Shown here one piece after another: positions 52,995 to 60,525 of a stretch of 64,000 nucleotides of DNA; positions within the stretch are counted from its first letter, which is position 1; each line of letters begins with the position of its first letter. Below the pieces are notes generated by a model that was given only the letters and a program-made list of their open reading frames with translations, was not told the origin of the DNA and ran no database searches. Both the position numbers and the translations under genes were made by a program. The stretch lies in contig JAKVPA010000005.1 of the NCBI GenBank assembly GCA_022482495.1, forward strand, positions 124,001-188,000, read 5' to 3'. The DNA comes from Sphaerochaeta sp. (GTDB taxonomy: Bacteria > Spirochaetota > Spirochaetia > Sphaerochaetales > Sphaerochaetaceae).

Positions 52995-53588
52995 TGAACG
53001 TGGTGATCATCAAATACAATGCGGGCAACATCCGGAGCGTCCTGTGCGCGCTTTCCCGGCTGGGGGTGACGGCCACCGTCACCGATGATCCGGCTTTGAT
53101 CCGCTCGGCCGATCGGGTGATCTTCCCTGGGGTGGGCGAAGCGTCCACGGCGATGGCCTATCTGAAGGAAAAAGGGCTGGATGAGGTGATCCTCTCGCTG
53201 ACCCAGCCATTCCTTGGCATCTGTCTGGGGATGCAATTGATGTGCGCCCACAGCGAGGAGCATGACGCCGACTGTCTGGGGATCTTCGGCATTCCGGTGG
53301 TGAAGTTTCCGGAGCATGAGGGCGTGAAGATCCCCCAGGTGGGCTGGAACACCGTCACGTTCCGTCGTGACTGTCCGCTGTTTGCCGGATTGGAACAGGA
53401 CTGGTGCTACTTCGTCCACAGTTACTACGCGCCGAAGTGCGCTTACAGCGTGGCGCTGACGGAGTACGACGGCGTGGTGTTCTCCAGCGCGCTCAGAAAA
53501 GGGCAACTTCTATGGTTGCCAGTTCCATCCGGAGAAGAGCTCCCAGGTAGGCGCTGCGATTCTGAAAAACTTTCTGGAAGGTGTGTGA
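52994..53588 (+). CDS. hisH: imidazole glycerol phosphate synthase glutaminase subunit, frameshifted at 53501-53503
   Basis: Start ATG 52994. Class I glutaminase with oxyanion strand FPGVGEA, nucleophile elbow GICLGMQLM (Cys ~79) and, after the break, [10 protein letters not shown] with the catalytic His and Glu. One extra G in GGG (53501-53503) separates Cys from His/Glu; removing it gives [21 protein letters not shown] and a normal 197-residue protein ending one base into hisA. As written, the frame runs on into hisA without a stop, giving an artificial fusion. HisH supplies ammonia to HisF. Confidence 0.92.
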
Positions 53589-54324
53589 TGGATCTGATCC
53601 CTGCGATTGATTTGATCGGCGGCAGATGCGTACGCCTCTCCCAGGGGGATTACCAGCGCAAGACGGAGTACGGCGATCCAGTGGAGATCGCCAAAACGTA
53701 CGAAGGGGCGGGGATCCGGCGCCTCCATCTGGTCGACCTGGATGGTGCCAAGGGAAATGGGATCGTCAATCTCGCCGTCCTTTCGCGTATCGCCAAGGAA
53801 ACCCGCCTGGTCATCGATTTCGGCGGTGGCGTGAAGGACGAGGAGCAACTGCAGGCGGGCGTTCGACGCCGGGGCTGCGATGGTCACCTGTGGTTCCATT
53901 GCGGCGGAGCGGCCGGATCTGGTGTGCGCGTGGAACGAACGCTTCGGTTCTGCCCGCCTGATCATCGGCTGTGACGTCAAGGACGGCTACATCGCAACCC
54001 ATGGATGGAAGACAACGACCAGCCTGAAGCTGGACGGATTCATCGATTTCTACCTGAAGAACGGCTTGTCGACCGTTCATCTGCACGGACATCAGCCGGG
54101 ATGGGATGCTTTCCGGTCCGGCGTTGGACCTGTACGCCGCCTTGGTCGGTAGATTCCCCTCCATCCGCTTGATCGCCAGTGGTGGCGTGGGGTCGATGAA
54201 GGATATCATCCAGCTTTCCAACGTGCCTGTCGCCGGCGTGATCATCGGCAAGGCGTTGTACGAGGGCGGCATAACATTGGAGGAGGTGCGCCATGCTGGC
54301 GAAACGTATCATTCCGTGTCTTGA
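53588..54324 (+). CDS. hisA: ProFAR isomerase, two frameshifts (53857-53859 and 54076-54077)
   Basis: Start ATG 53588, overlapping the hisH stop. [17 protein letters not shown] with the first catalytic Asp. After removal of one G from 53857-53859 the frame reads [23 protein letters not shown]; after removal of one T at 54076-54077 it reads [21 protein letters not shown], which holds the second catalytic Asp. The corrected protein is 244 residues, normal for HisA ((beta/alpha)8 barrel). The corrected C-terminus overlaps hisF by 32 nt, longer than the other junctions in this operon. Confidence 0.92.
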
Positions 54325-55058
54325 CATCAAGAACGGCCGGACGGTCAAAGGGATCAACTTCGTCTCGCTCCGGGACGCCGGGGATCCGGTGGAGAACGCC
54401 GCGCTGTACAGCAGAAGTGGTGCCGACGAGCTGGTGTTTCTGGACATCACGGCGACGGTGGAGAACCGTCCCACGCTGGCGAGCTTGGTCAGGCGGATCA
54501 GCGAGGCGATCAACATCCCGTTCACCGTCGGCGGAGGGATCAAGAACGAAGAGGATGTCTCCGTTCTTCTGGACGCCGGCTGCGACAAGATCTCCATCAA
54601 CAGCATGGCGGTCCGCTCTCCTGGCTTGATCGATACCCTTGCAGACCGTTACGGCTCACAGTGCGTTGTCTGCGCCATTGACGCGCGGAGCAACCCTTCC
54701 ATGGAGGGAGGATGGGAAGTGTATGTGGATGGGGGGCGCACCCCCACCGGCAAGGCGGTGCTTCCCTGGGCGAAAGAAGTGTATGACCGAGGGCGCCGGG
54801 GAGATCCTGCTCACGTCGATGGACCACGACGGGACGAAGAACGGTTTTGCCGTCGATCTTACCCGGATGGTCTCCACCGCCGTGGGGATTCCCGTCATCG
54901 CCAGCGGCGGTGCGGGAAAGATGGAGCATTTCCGTGATGTGTTCCAGGAAGGGAAGGCGGACGCGGCGCTTGCCGCCTCGATCTTCCACTTCCATGAGAT
55001 CGACATCCATGATCTGAAGGAATATCTGTCCGCACAGGGAATCCCGATGCGGCTGTAG
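54293..55058 (+). CDS. hisF: imidazole glycerol phosphate synthase cyclase subunit, frameshifted at 54791-54793
   Basis: Start ATG 54293: [20 protein letters not shown] with catalytic Asp 11. [11 protein letters not shown] and the second catalytic Asp in [14 protein letters not shown] (after the break) are canonical. Removing one G from GGG at 54791-54793 joins [14 protein letters not shown] and yields 254 residues, normal for HisF. As written, translation would end at 54937 in unrelated sequence. With HisH it converts PRFAR to imidazole glycerol phosphate and AICAR, the latter re-entering purine synthesis. Confidence 0.93.
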
Positions 55059-55114
55059 GATGGTGGACGAACAGTCCCCATGTCCGCATACTGTTGAACA
55101 ACTGAGGTGGTACG

Positions 55115-55738
55115 ATGAAGCTTGATGTGAGCAAACTGGATTTCTCCAAAGGGAACGGATTGATTCCCGCCATTGTGCAGGACGCGCAGACCCATGTGGT
55201 GCTGATGCTGGGATTCATGAACAAGGAGGCGCTGGAGACGACGATCAGCCGCGGGCTGGTCACCTTCTGGTCGCGGAGCCGGCAGAAGCTGTGGACCAAA
55301 GGGGAGACCAGCGGCAACTATCTCCAGCTGAGGGACATCATCCCGGACTGCGACAGCGACACGCTCCTGGTGAAGGCGCTCCCCACCGGACCGGTTTGTC
55401 ATACCGGAGCGGATACCTGCTTCAACGAAGACAACAAGCCCCAGGATATGGAGCGTTCCGATTTCCTGTTCTACCTGGAAGAGATCATCGCCGACCGGAG
55501 GGACAATCCGGTGGAAGGATCATACACCAACCACCTGTTCTCCCGCGGTCTGAATAAAATTGCCCAGAAGGTGGGTGAGGAAGCGGTCGAGTTGATCATC
55601 GAGAGCAAGGACAACAACAAGGATCTGTTCCTCGGGGAGGCGGCCGACCTGATGTACCACTACCTGGTGCTGCTTGCAGAAAAGGACGTGAAGCTCCAGG
55701 AAGTGATCGACGTGCTGAAGAGCAGGCACGCGCGGTAA
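55115..55738 (+). CDS. hisI: bifunctional phosphoribosyl-AMP cyclohydrolase / phosphoribosyl-ATP pyrophosphatase
   Basis: 207 residues. The HisI half (~1-115) has [29 protein letters not shown] and zinc-binding Cys residues in DCDSDTLLV and [12 protein letters not shown]. The HisE half (~120-207) has [27 protein letters not shown] and [11 protein letters not shown] with the magnesium-binding acidic residues. It does steps 2 and 3. Last gene of the his operon, 56 nt after hisF. A small stem (GAGAAT/ATTCTC) near 55773-55790 with T7 some bases later could be the operon end, but it is not a clean terminator. Confidence 0.96.
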   Translation: MKLDVSKLDFSKGNGLIPAIVQDAQTHVVLMLGFMNKEALETTISRGLVTFWSRSRQKLWTKGETSGNYLQLRDIIPDCDSDTLLVKALPTGPVCHTGADTCFNEDNKPQDMERSDFLFYLEEIIADRRDNPVEGSYTNHLFSRGLNKIAQKVGEEAVELIIESKDNNKDLFLGEAADLMYHYLVLLAEKDVKLQEVIDVLKSRHAR

Positions 55739-55872
55739 GGGAAAACCATTCACAAAAAACAACGAATGAAGGAGAATGTGGGAATTCTCGGAAACGCGTT
55801 TTTTTATTGTGAAAATACTTGGTGTGGAATATACGATACAATCATAAAGTATTTTACCAAGGAAGGTGCATC

Positions 55873-56194
55873 ATGCCGGAAGAAAGGTGGTTGACGTTGG
55901 TTCCTGAGGCGATCAGGAGAAAGCATGAGCTGTACAATTACAACAATGCGGTTGAGATTCTTTCTCAGGCGTTCCCCGAAGCATACGAAGAAAATCATAC
56001 ATGCGCTTGATGCGTTTTCCTTTGCAACGGATGATATTTTGCAATCTGGTGGAAACGAATCCACCATCCCAAAGAAATTTTCAGCGATCCTGCATCCGGA
56101 AGGATGGGCTGAGACAAAGATATCCGGAGACTTGGTGGTGAAACTCCAGATTGTCCCCGCATGGCGGCGGCTGCTTGAAGCGTCTCAAAACTGA
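55873..56194 (+). pseudogene. remnant of a BglII/BstYI-like restriction endonuclease (N-terminal part)
   Basis: GGAAGG precedes ATG 55873. With one A removed from the A4 run 55991-55994 the frame gives 106 residues: VPEAIRRKHELYNYNNAVEILSQAFP, then EEIIHALDAFSF, GGNESTIPKKF and GWAETKISGDLVVK. This order resembles the N-terminal part of BglII/BstYI-type nucleases. The catalytic half that should follow is missing; the frame ends in 18 unrelated residues overlapping radC. No methyltransferase is nearby. The stretch and the 130 bp before it are AT-richer than their neighbours. I read it as a truncated, decaying, transferred gene; family assignment is from memory of motifs and is moderate. Confidence 0.55.
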
Positions 56195-56868
56195 TTGGTC
56201 TCCAACAGGGAGACGTACCCTTCCTCGCTGAAGACCAGGTGATCCAGCAGGCGGATGCCCAACAGATCCCCCGCCTTCTTCAGGCGTACCGTGATCTCCA
56301 GGTCTTCCTGGGATGGGTTGAGGTTCCCCGAAGGGTGGTTGTGGGCGACGATCACGGCGGAGGCGCGCGAAGCGATGGCGTCAGCGAACACCTCCCGGGG
56401 ATGGACCAGCGTGCGGCTGACCGTACCCACGGACACAACGTTGATGGACAGCACCTCATGTGCGCCGTTCAGGATGGCGGCAAGGAACTGTTCCTGGGGG
56501 CGGCCCGCGTAGTGGCGGATCAACGGGTACAGGTCGGCCGGGGTGATGATCTGCCGTCGCGCGCTGCGGTTCTGTCTTCTGCCCAGCTCCAGCGCTGCGC
56601 TGATCACGCAGCTCTTGGCCAGGCCGATGCCGTCGATCTTGTCGATGTCATCCCTGCTCACCGTCTGCTTGCGGTCAAGCAAATCCAGCAGATCCTGGGC
56701 GATGGATCGGACCGGCCGTGATTTGCCCCCACTCCCCAAAAGGACCATCAACAGTTCCAAATCGCTGAGGTTTTCCGCGCTGAACGATTCGAGTCGTTCC
56801 CGTGGCCGCTCGGCCGCGGCCATTTCCTTGATGTCGAGATTCTGGATCATGCATTGTCGGTAATTCAT
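56185..56868 (-). CDS. radC: RadC-family JAB-domain protein
   Basis: 227 residues. An N-terminal helix-hairpin-helix region (~45-90, IDKIDGIGLAKSCVISAALELGRR) and a C-terminal JAB/MPN+ metalloprotease-like domain with HNHPSGNLNPSQEDLEIT (~177-195), the HxHPSG...D zinc motif. The N-terminal RPRERL is typical. RadC proteins are widespread; the old DNA-repair role is doubtful. The gene stop lies inside the restriction-enzyme remnant. Divergent from the MerR gene. Confidence 0.93.
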   Translation of the reverse strand: MNYRQCMIQNLDIKEMAAAERPRERLESFSAENLSDLELLMVLLGSGGKSRPVRSIAQDLLDLLDRKQTVSRDDIDKIDGIGLAKSCVISAALELGRRQNRSARRQIITPADLYPLIRHYAGRPQEQFLAAILNGAHEVLSINVVSVGTVSRTLVHPREVFADAIASRASAVIVAHNHPSGNLNPSQEDLEITVRLKKAGDLLGIRLLDHLVFSEEGYVSLLETNQF

Positions 56869-56936
56869 ACCCGCTCATACCGGAAAATCCGGCCATTTGC
56901 TTGAGAGCACCCCGAATTTATGGTACAAGAAAAGGT

Positions 56937-57377
56937 ATGGACACGTATCGTATCGGAGATCTGGCGCGTGGCGCCGGCGTCACGGTGAGGACCGTCAGGT
57001 ATTATGAGGATCTGGGGCTTCTGAAGACCCATCCGCGCACCGACGGGGGGCAACGCACCTATACGGACGCCGATCTGGTCTATCTGAAGCGGATCCTTGA
57101 GCTGAAGGATCTGGATTTCTCCCTGGAGGAGATCAAGACGATCATCCAGATGGGGCCGACGGACCAGACCGGTTCCAGGCGGCGTGACGCGTTGCTCCGC
57201 CAGTACCGGTACAAACTTTCCGAAGCGATGGAAAAGCAGGCGGTGCTGGAGAAGCGCATCGATGATCTTTCCTGGCATATCCGGCAGTTGCAGAGCGGCA
57301 TGGACTTTCAGGAATGCCCGGGAGCGGGATGCAAGGAATGCACGTTCCGCGCCAAATGCCGGTTCTGCCAGGGCTGA
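56937..57377 (+). CDS. MerR-family regulator with C-terminal cysteine cluster
   Basis: 146 residues from ATG 56937. The N-terminal winged helix is clear: YRIGDLARGAGVTVRTVRYYEDLGLL (residues ~4-29), then GGQRTYTDADLVYLKRI. The dimer helix follows at ~80-118. The last 20 residues have five Cys at 127, 132, 135, 141 and 144 (C-x4-C-x2-C-x5-C-x2-C), a possible metal or Fe-S site in the effector position, in the manner of SoxR or metal sensors but with different spacing. It converges with the sugar ABC operon (1-nt gap) and is divergent from radC, so its target is not evident. Confidence 0.9.
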   Translation: MDTYRIGDLARGAGVTVRTVRYYEDLGLLKTHPRTDGGQRTYTDADLVYLKRILELKDLDFSLEEIKTIIQMGPTDQTGSRRRDALLRQYRYKLSEAMEKQAVLEKRIDDLSWHIRQLQSGMDFQECPGAGCKECTFRAKCRFCQG

Positions 57378-57378
57378 A

Positions 57379-58713
57379 TCACTCCTGGGTCGTCCGGTAG
57401 GCGGAGAAGTATCCGTTGATCTCCCTGGCCATATCCGCCGTCGCCTCGTCGATGTCCTTTCCTTCGGTGAGCATCTTCATGATGGAACTCTGGAACGCGT
57501 AGTAGATCTGATAGCTTGACGGCACCCAGATGCCCTGCAGCTGAGGATTGCTGTCCCGCATCTGGTCGATGGCGATGCCGAACAACGGATTTTCCGTCAC
57601 GTGGGTTTTGAACTCGTCCATGTCGTACGTTCCGTTGTTCACCGGGAAGTAGCCGGTGGCAACGTGCCAGGCAAGCTGTTGTTCCTTGCTGACGGCGTAC
57701 TGGATGAACTTCCATGCCGCGTCACGATGCCCGCTGCCGTTCTCCAGCGCATACAGCGCGCCACCCCCAATATTCACGCCACCTGTTGCCTGGTCGTTGA
57801 CCCGGGGCAGGTAGGCGACGCCCACCTCGAAGCGGTCCCCCACCATCTCCAGTACGGTGGTCAGCTGGCTGGTGGAGGCGGCCATCATGGCTGTCCTGCC
57901 ACTGGCAAAGCTTGCCGTCACACCGCTGGTGGCGTTCTCCAGTCCTCCGCTCTGGTACAGGGCCTTCCACATTTTCAGGAATGTCTGCATCGTGCCGTTC
58001 TCGTCAAACAACACCTTGGTGGGGATCCCGTCGTGACCATTGTTCTGGTCGACGATCAACGAGAGTCCGTGCTGCTGCCCCAGCCAGGCGCAGAGCTCAT
58101 AGGTGGTGGGGACTCCGGAGAACGCCCAGCGGGTCACATTGCCCGATGCATCCTTCCTGACCAGTTTCGGCGCGATGGCAGCCATGGCTTCCAGGTCCTT
58201 CGGAGGCTCGGTGATACCCGCTTCCTGGAACGCCGTCTTGTTGTAGTACAGGAGGATCGTGGAGCTGTTGAACGGCATGCCGATTATTTGCCCTTTGTAC
58301 GTCTGGGAGAGACGGGTCGATTCGACGATCTGGGACAGGTCGTATCCATTCTGCTGCGCCAGGTCCTGGATGGGGATCATCCGTGGATTGTCCCGGATGT
58401 CCAGGATCGCCTGGGCGTCCAGCTGGATCAGGTCGGGGAGCGCGCTTGCGTCTTCTCCCTGCCATATGGCTTTCGCCTTGGTCAGCACGTCGCTCGCCTT
58501 GCCCTGGTAGATGGCCTTTACCGTGATGCCTTCCTGTCTGCCTACCGTTTCGTTGAACGAGGAGACCAGCTTGTCAGTCGCTTCCCCGAGCAGGCCGGAG
58601 TTGGAATGCCACCAGGTGATGGTCACCTGGTTCCGGGGCTCTTCCTTCGAGCCGGTGGCGAACAGAAGTGTTGGGATCAACAGGATCCACAGCAATCCAA
58701 GGTGTTTGTGCAT
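57379..58713 (-). CDS. sugar / glycerol-3-phosphate-type ABC substrate-binding protein
   Basis: 444 residues from ATG 58713, with GGGAGG 5 nt upstream. Signal peptide LGLLWILLIPTLLFATGSKEEP with no lipobox Cys. The mature domain starts TITWWHSNSGLLGEATDKLVSSFN and has GMPFNSSTILLYYNKTAF, FASGRTAMMAASTSQL and VNIGGGALYAL, typical of UgpB-like family 1 proteins. Third gene of an ATPase-less importer (permease, permease, SBP). Substrate probably an oligosaccharide or glycerophosphodiester; not decidable. Confidence 0.9.
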   Translation of the reverse strand: MHKHLGLLWILLIPTLLFATGSKEEPRNQVTITWWHSNSGLLGEATDKLVSSFNETVGRQEGITVKAIYQGKASDVLTKAKAIWQGEDASALPDLIQLDAQAILDIRDNPRMIPIQDLAQQNGYDLSQIVESTRLSQTYKGQIIGMPFNSSTILLYYNKTAFQEAGITEPPKDLEAMAAIAPKLVRKDASGNVTRWAFSGVPTTYELCAWLGQQHGLSLIVDQNNGHDGIPTKVLFDENGTMQTFLKMWKALYQSGGLENATSGVTASFASGRTAMMAASTSQLTTVLEMVGDRFEVGVAYLPRVNDQATGGVNIGGGALYALENGSGHRDAAWKFIQYAVSKEQQLAWHVATGYFPVNNGTYDMDEFKTHVTENPLFGIAIDQMRDSNPQLQGIWVPSSYQIYYAFQSSIMKMLTEGKDIDEATADMAREINGYFSAYRTTQE

Positions 58714-58715
58714 GA

Positions 58716-59525
58716 TTACCTCCCAGAGAAGCGTGTGCTCACGCTCTCGTTGATATGGTTGCGAAGAAGCAGGAATGCGACGATCATCGGGGCCGTCAGG
58801 ACGACGATGGCGGCGAACTGCGGACCGTAGTCGTAGGTGTCGGCGAACCCCAGCATGGTGATGCCCACCTGGACGGTGCGCATCACCTCGGTGTTGGTGA
58901 CAAGGAGCGGCCAGAGATAGTCGTTGAAGAACTGGGTGAACGATTGGACGCACAGGGCGATGATGATGCTCTGGCTCATCGGAAGCAACAGGGTCGCCAT
59001 GTACCGAAAGTCGGAGCAACCTTCCAGATAGGCCGCTTCACGGTACTCCTTGCTGACGGTGAGGAAGTACTGCCGGAGGAGAAAGACCGCCGTGGGGGAG
59101 AGAATGCCGGTGATGATCAACCCAAGGTAGGTGTCCGTCAACCCCATCTTCCGGATCGTCTGGTAGTTCTGGATCAACAGGGCGTCACCGGGAAGCAGCA
59201 TGGTGGCGACGAGCGCCATGAAGATGAGGCTCTTTCCCTTGAACGGGAAGGTCGTCAGGCTGTACGAGGCCAAGATGCAGACGACCAGACGGAGCGTCGT
59301 GCCCAGCAATGCGGAGACGATGGAGTTGTACAGATACCGACCCAGATGGGAGGAGCGGAACGCCCGCTGGTAGTTGGAGAAGGTGACGGAACTGGGGAGA
59401 AAGCGTGCCGGAAGATCGGTGAAGTCACCACGGGCGAACAGCGACGCGGAAAGCGCGTAGAGCAAGGGAAAGAGAACGAGGAAGGCCAGGATGACCACCA
59501 CGATGTCGCGTACCGGGTGTTTCAT
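58716..59525 (-). CDS. ABC sugar permease, UgpE/MalG type
   Basis: 269 residues, six helices. EAA loop EYREAAYLEGCSDFRYMAT near residue 175, with Leu-Glu-Gly where family members usually have Ile-Asp-Gly. It starts within the last codons of the other permease (4-nt overlap) and its TAA is 2 nt before the SBP ATG. Partner of the upstream permease. Confidence 0.91.
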   Translation of the reverse strand: MKHPVRDIVVVILAFLVLFPLLYALSASLFARGDFTDLPARFLPSSVTFSNYQRAFRSSHLGRYLYNSIVSALLGTTLRLVVCILASYSLTTFPFKGKSLIFMALVATMLLPGDALLIQNYQTIRKMGLTDTYLGLIITGILSPTAVFLLRQYFLTVSKEYREAAYLEGCSDFRYMATLLLPMSQSIIIALCVQSFTQFFNDYLWPLLVTNTEVMRTVQVGITMLGFADTYDYGPQFAAIVVLTAPMIVAFLLLRNHINESVSTRFSGR

Positions 59526-60397
59526 TGGTAGAACACCTTTCTCCGTTGAATGGCCAAAATGACCAACAGGAGCAGGAACGTGATGAGGAACACCACGGTG
59601 GCGATGGCCGAGCCCAGAGCGATGTTTCCTCCTTTGAATCCTTCCAGGTACATCTGGTAGACCAACGTCTGGGTGGAGCGGTACGGTCCACCTTCGGTGA
59701 GGATCATCACCGGAGCGCTGATCAACATGGCGTCCTTCAGGTTGTTGGCCAGCACGAAGACCAACGTCGGCGCGATCATGGGGAATTCCAGATATCCCAG
59801 CCGCTGGAAGAATGACGCCCCTTCCAGATCGGCGACTTCCTCAAGATCTTTGGGAATGTTGGAGAGGCTGGAGGAGAACAGCAGGAAATCAAAGCCGATG
59901 TCCAGCCAGATCCCGCTTATGACGAGCATCCCCATCGCCGCCGTCCCGTTGGTGAACCACGGGATTCGTTCCCCGATGATCCGGTTGAACAGGCCAAGGT
60001 TCTCGTCGAACAACGTCTTGAACACCATGACGGCGCTGGACATCGCCACTGCCATGGGAAGCATCAGCGCGATTTTGGAGACCTTGGCCGTCCTGCTTTC
60101 GTAGTGGGTGGCGAAGGCCAGCGCAAGCGTCACCACAAGGTTGATCGGCACGAACAGCCCGGTGAAGGTCAGCGTGTTGCGCCAGCTATCCTGAAAACTT
60201 TCCGAAGCAACCAGGGCGCGGTAGTTGGAAAGCCCGACGAAACGGAGGATGCGCCCATCCAGCGATACATGGGAAAGACTGTCCAGAAGCGTCAGGAAGA
60301 ACGGACGATAGGAAAACAGAAACGCCAACACCAATGCGGGCGCCACGTACAGGTACGGGCTGAGTTTCCGGAGTCTGCTTCCTTTCATATGGTGCAT
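59522..60397 (-). CDS. ABC sugar permease, UgpA/MalF type
   Basis: 291 residues (or 288 from the second Met, 60388). Six helices beginning LYVAPALVLAFLFSYRPFFLTLLDSL. EAA loop DLEEVADLEGASFFQRLGYL near residue 190, again with LEG in place of IDG. No ribosome site precedes either Met. First gene of the importer; the 128-nt gap to sbcB (60398-60525) holds the promoter, and I see no other gene there. Confidence 0.91.
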   Translation of the reverse strand: MHHMKGSRLRKLSPYLYVAPALVLAFLFSYRPFFLTLLDSLSHVSLDGRILRFVGLSNYRALVASESFQDSWRNTLTFTGLFVPINLVVTLALAFATHYESRTAKVSKIALMLPMAVAMSSAVMVFKTLFDENLGLFNRIIGERIPWFTNGTAAMGMLVISGIWLDIGFDFLLFSSSLSNIPKDLEEVADLEGASFFQRLGYLEFPMIAPTLVFVLANNLKDAMLISAPVMILTEGGPYRSTQTLVYQMYLEGFKGGNIALGSAIATVVFLITFLLLLVILAIQRRKVFYQ

Positions 60398-60525
60398 ATG
60401 CTAGCGGCAGGGCGGAAACCTGAACAAGGGGATTTGGTGAGGAAACGATGAAAACCGCCTTCAGTTTCTTCCCTAACGAGAGATACGTCAGCTATAGCTA
60501 ACGTGAAAAGCGTCACGGAAGGTGT

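Noticed and set aside
52994-53974. A natural HisH-HisA fusion protein
   Set aside because: The apparent continuous frame arises only because the extra G at 53501-53503 skips the hisH stop; the true HisH C-terminus with QFHPEK is in the neighbouring frame and hisA has its own overlapping start.
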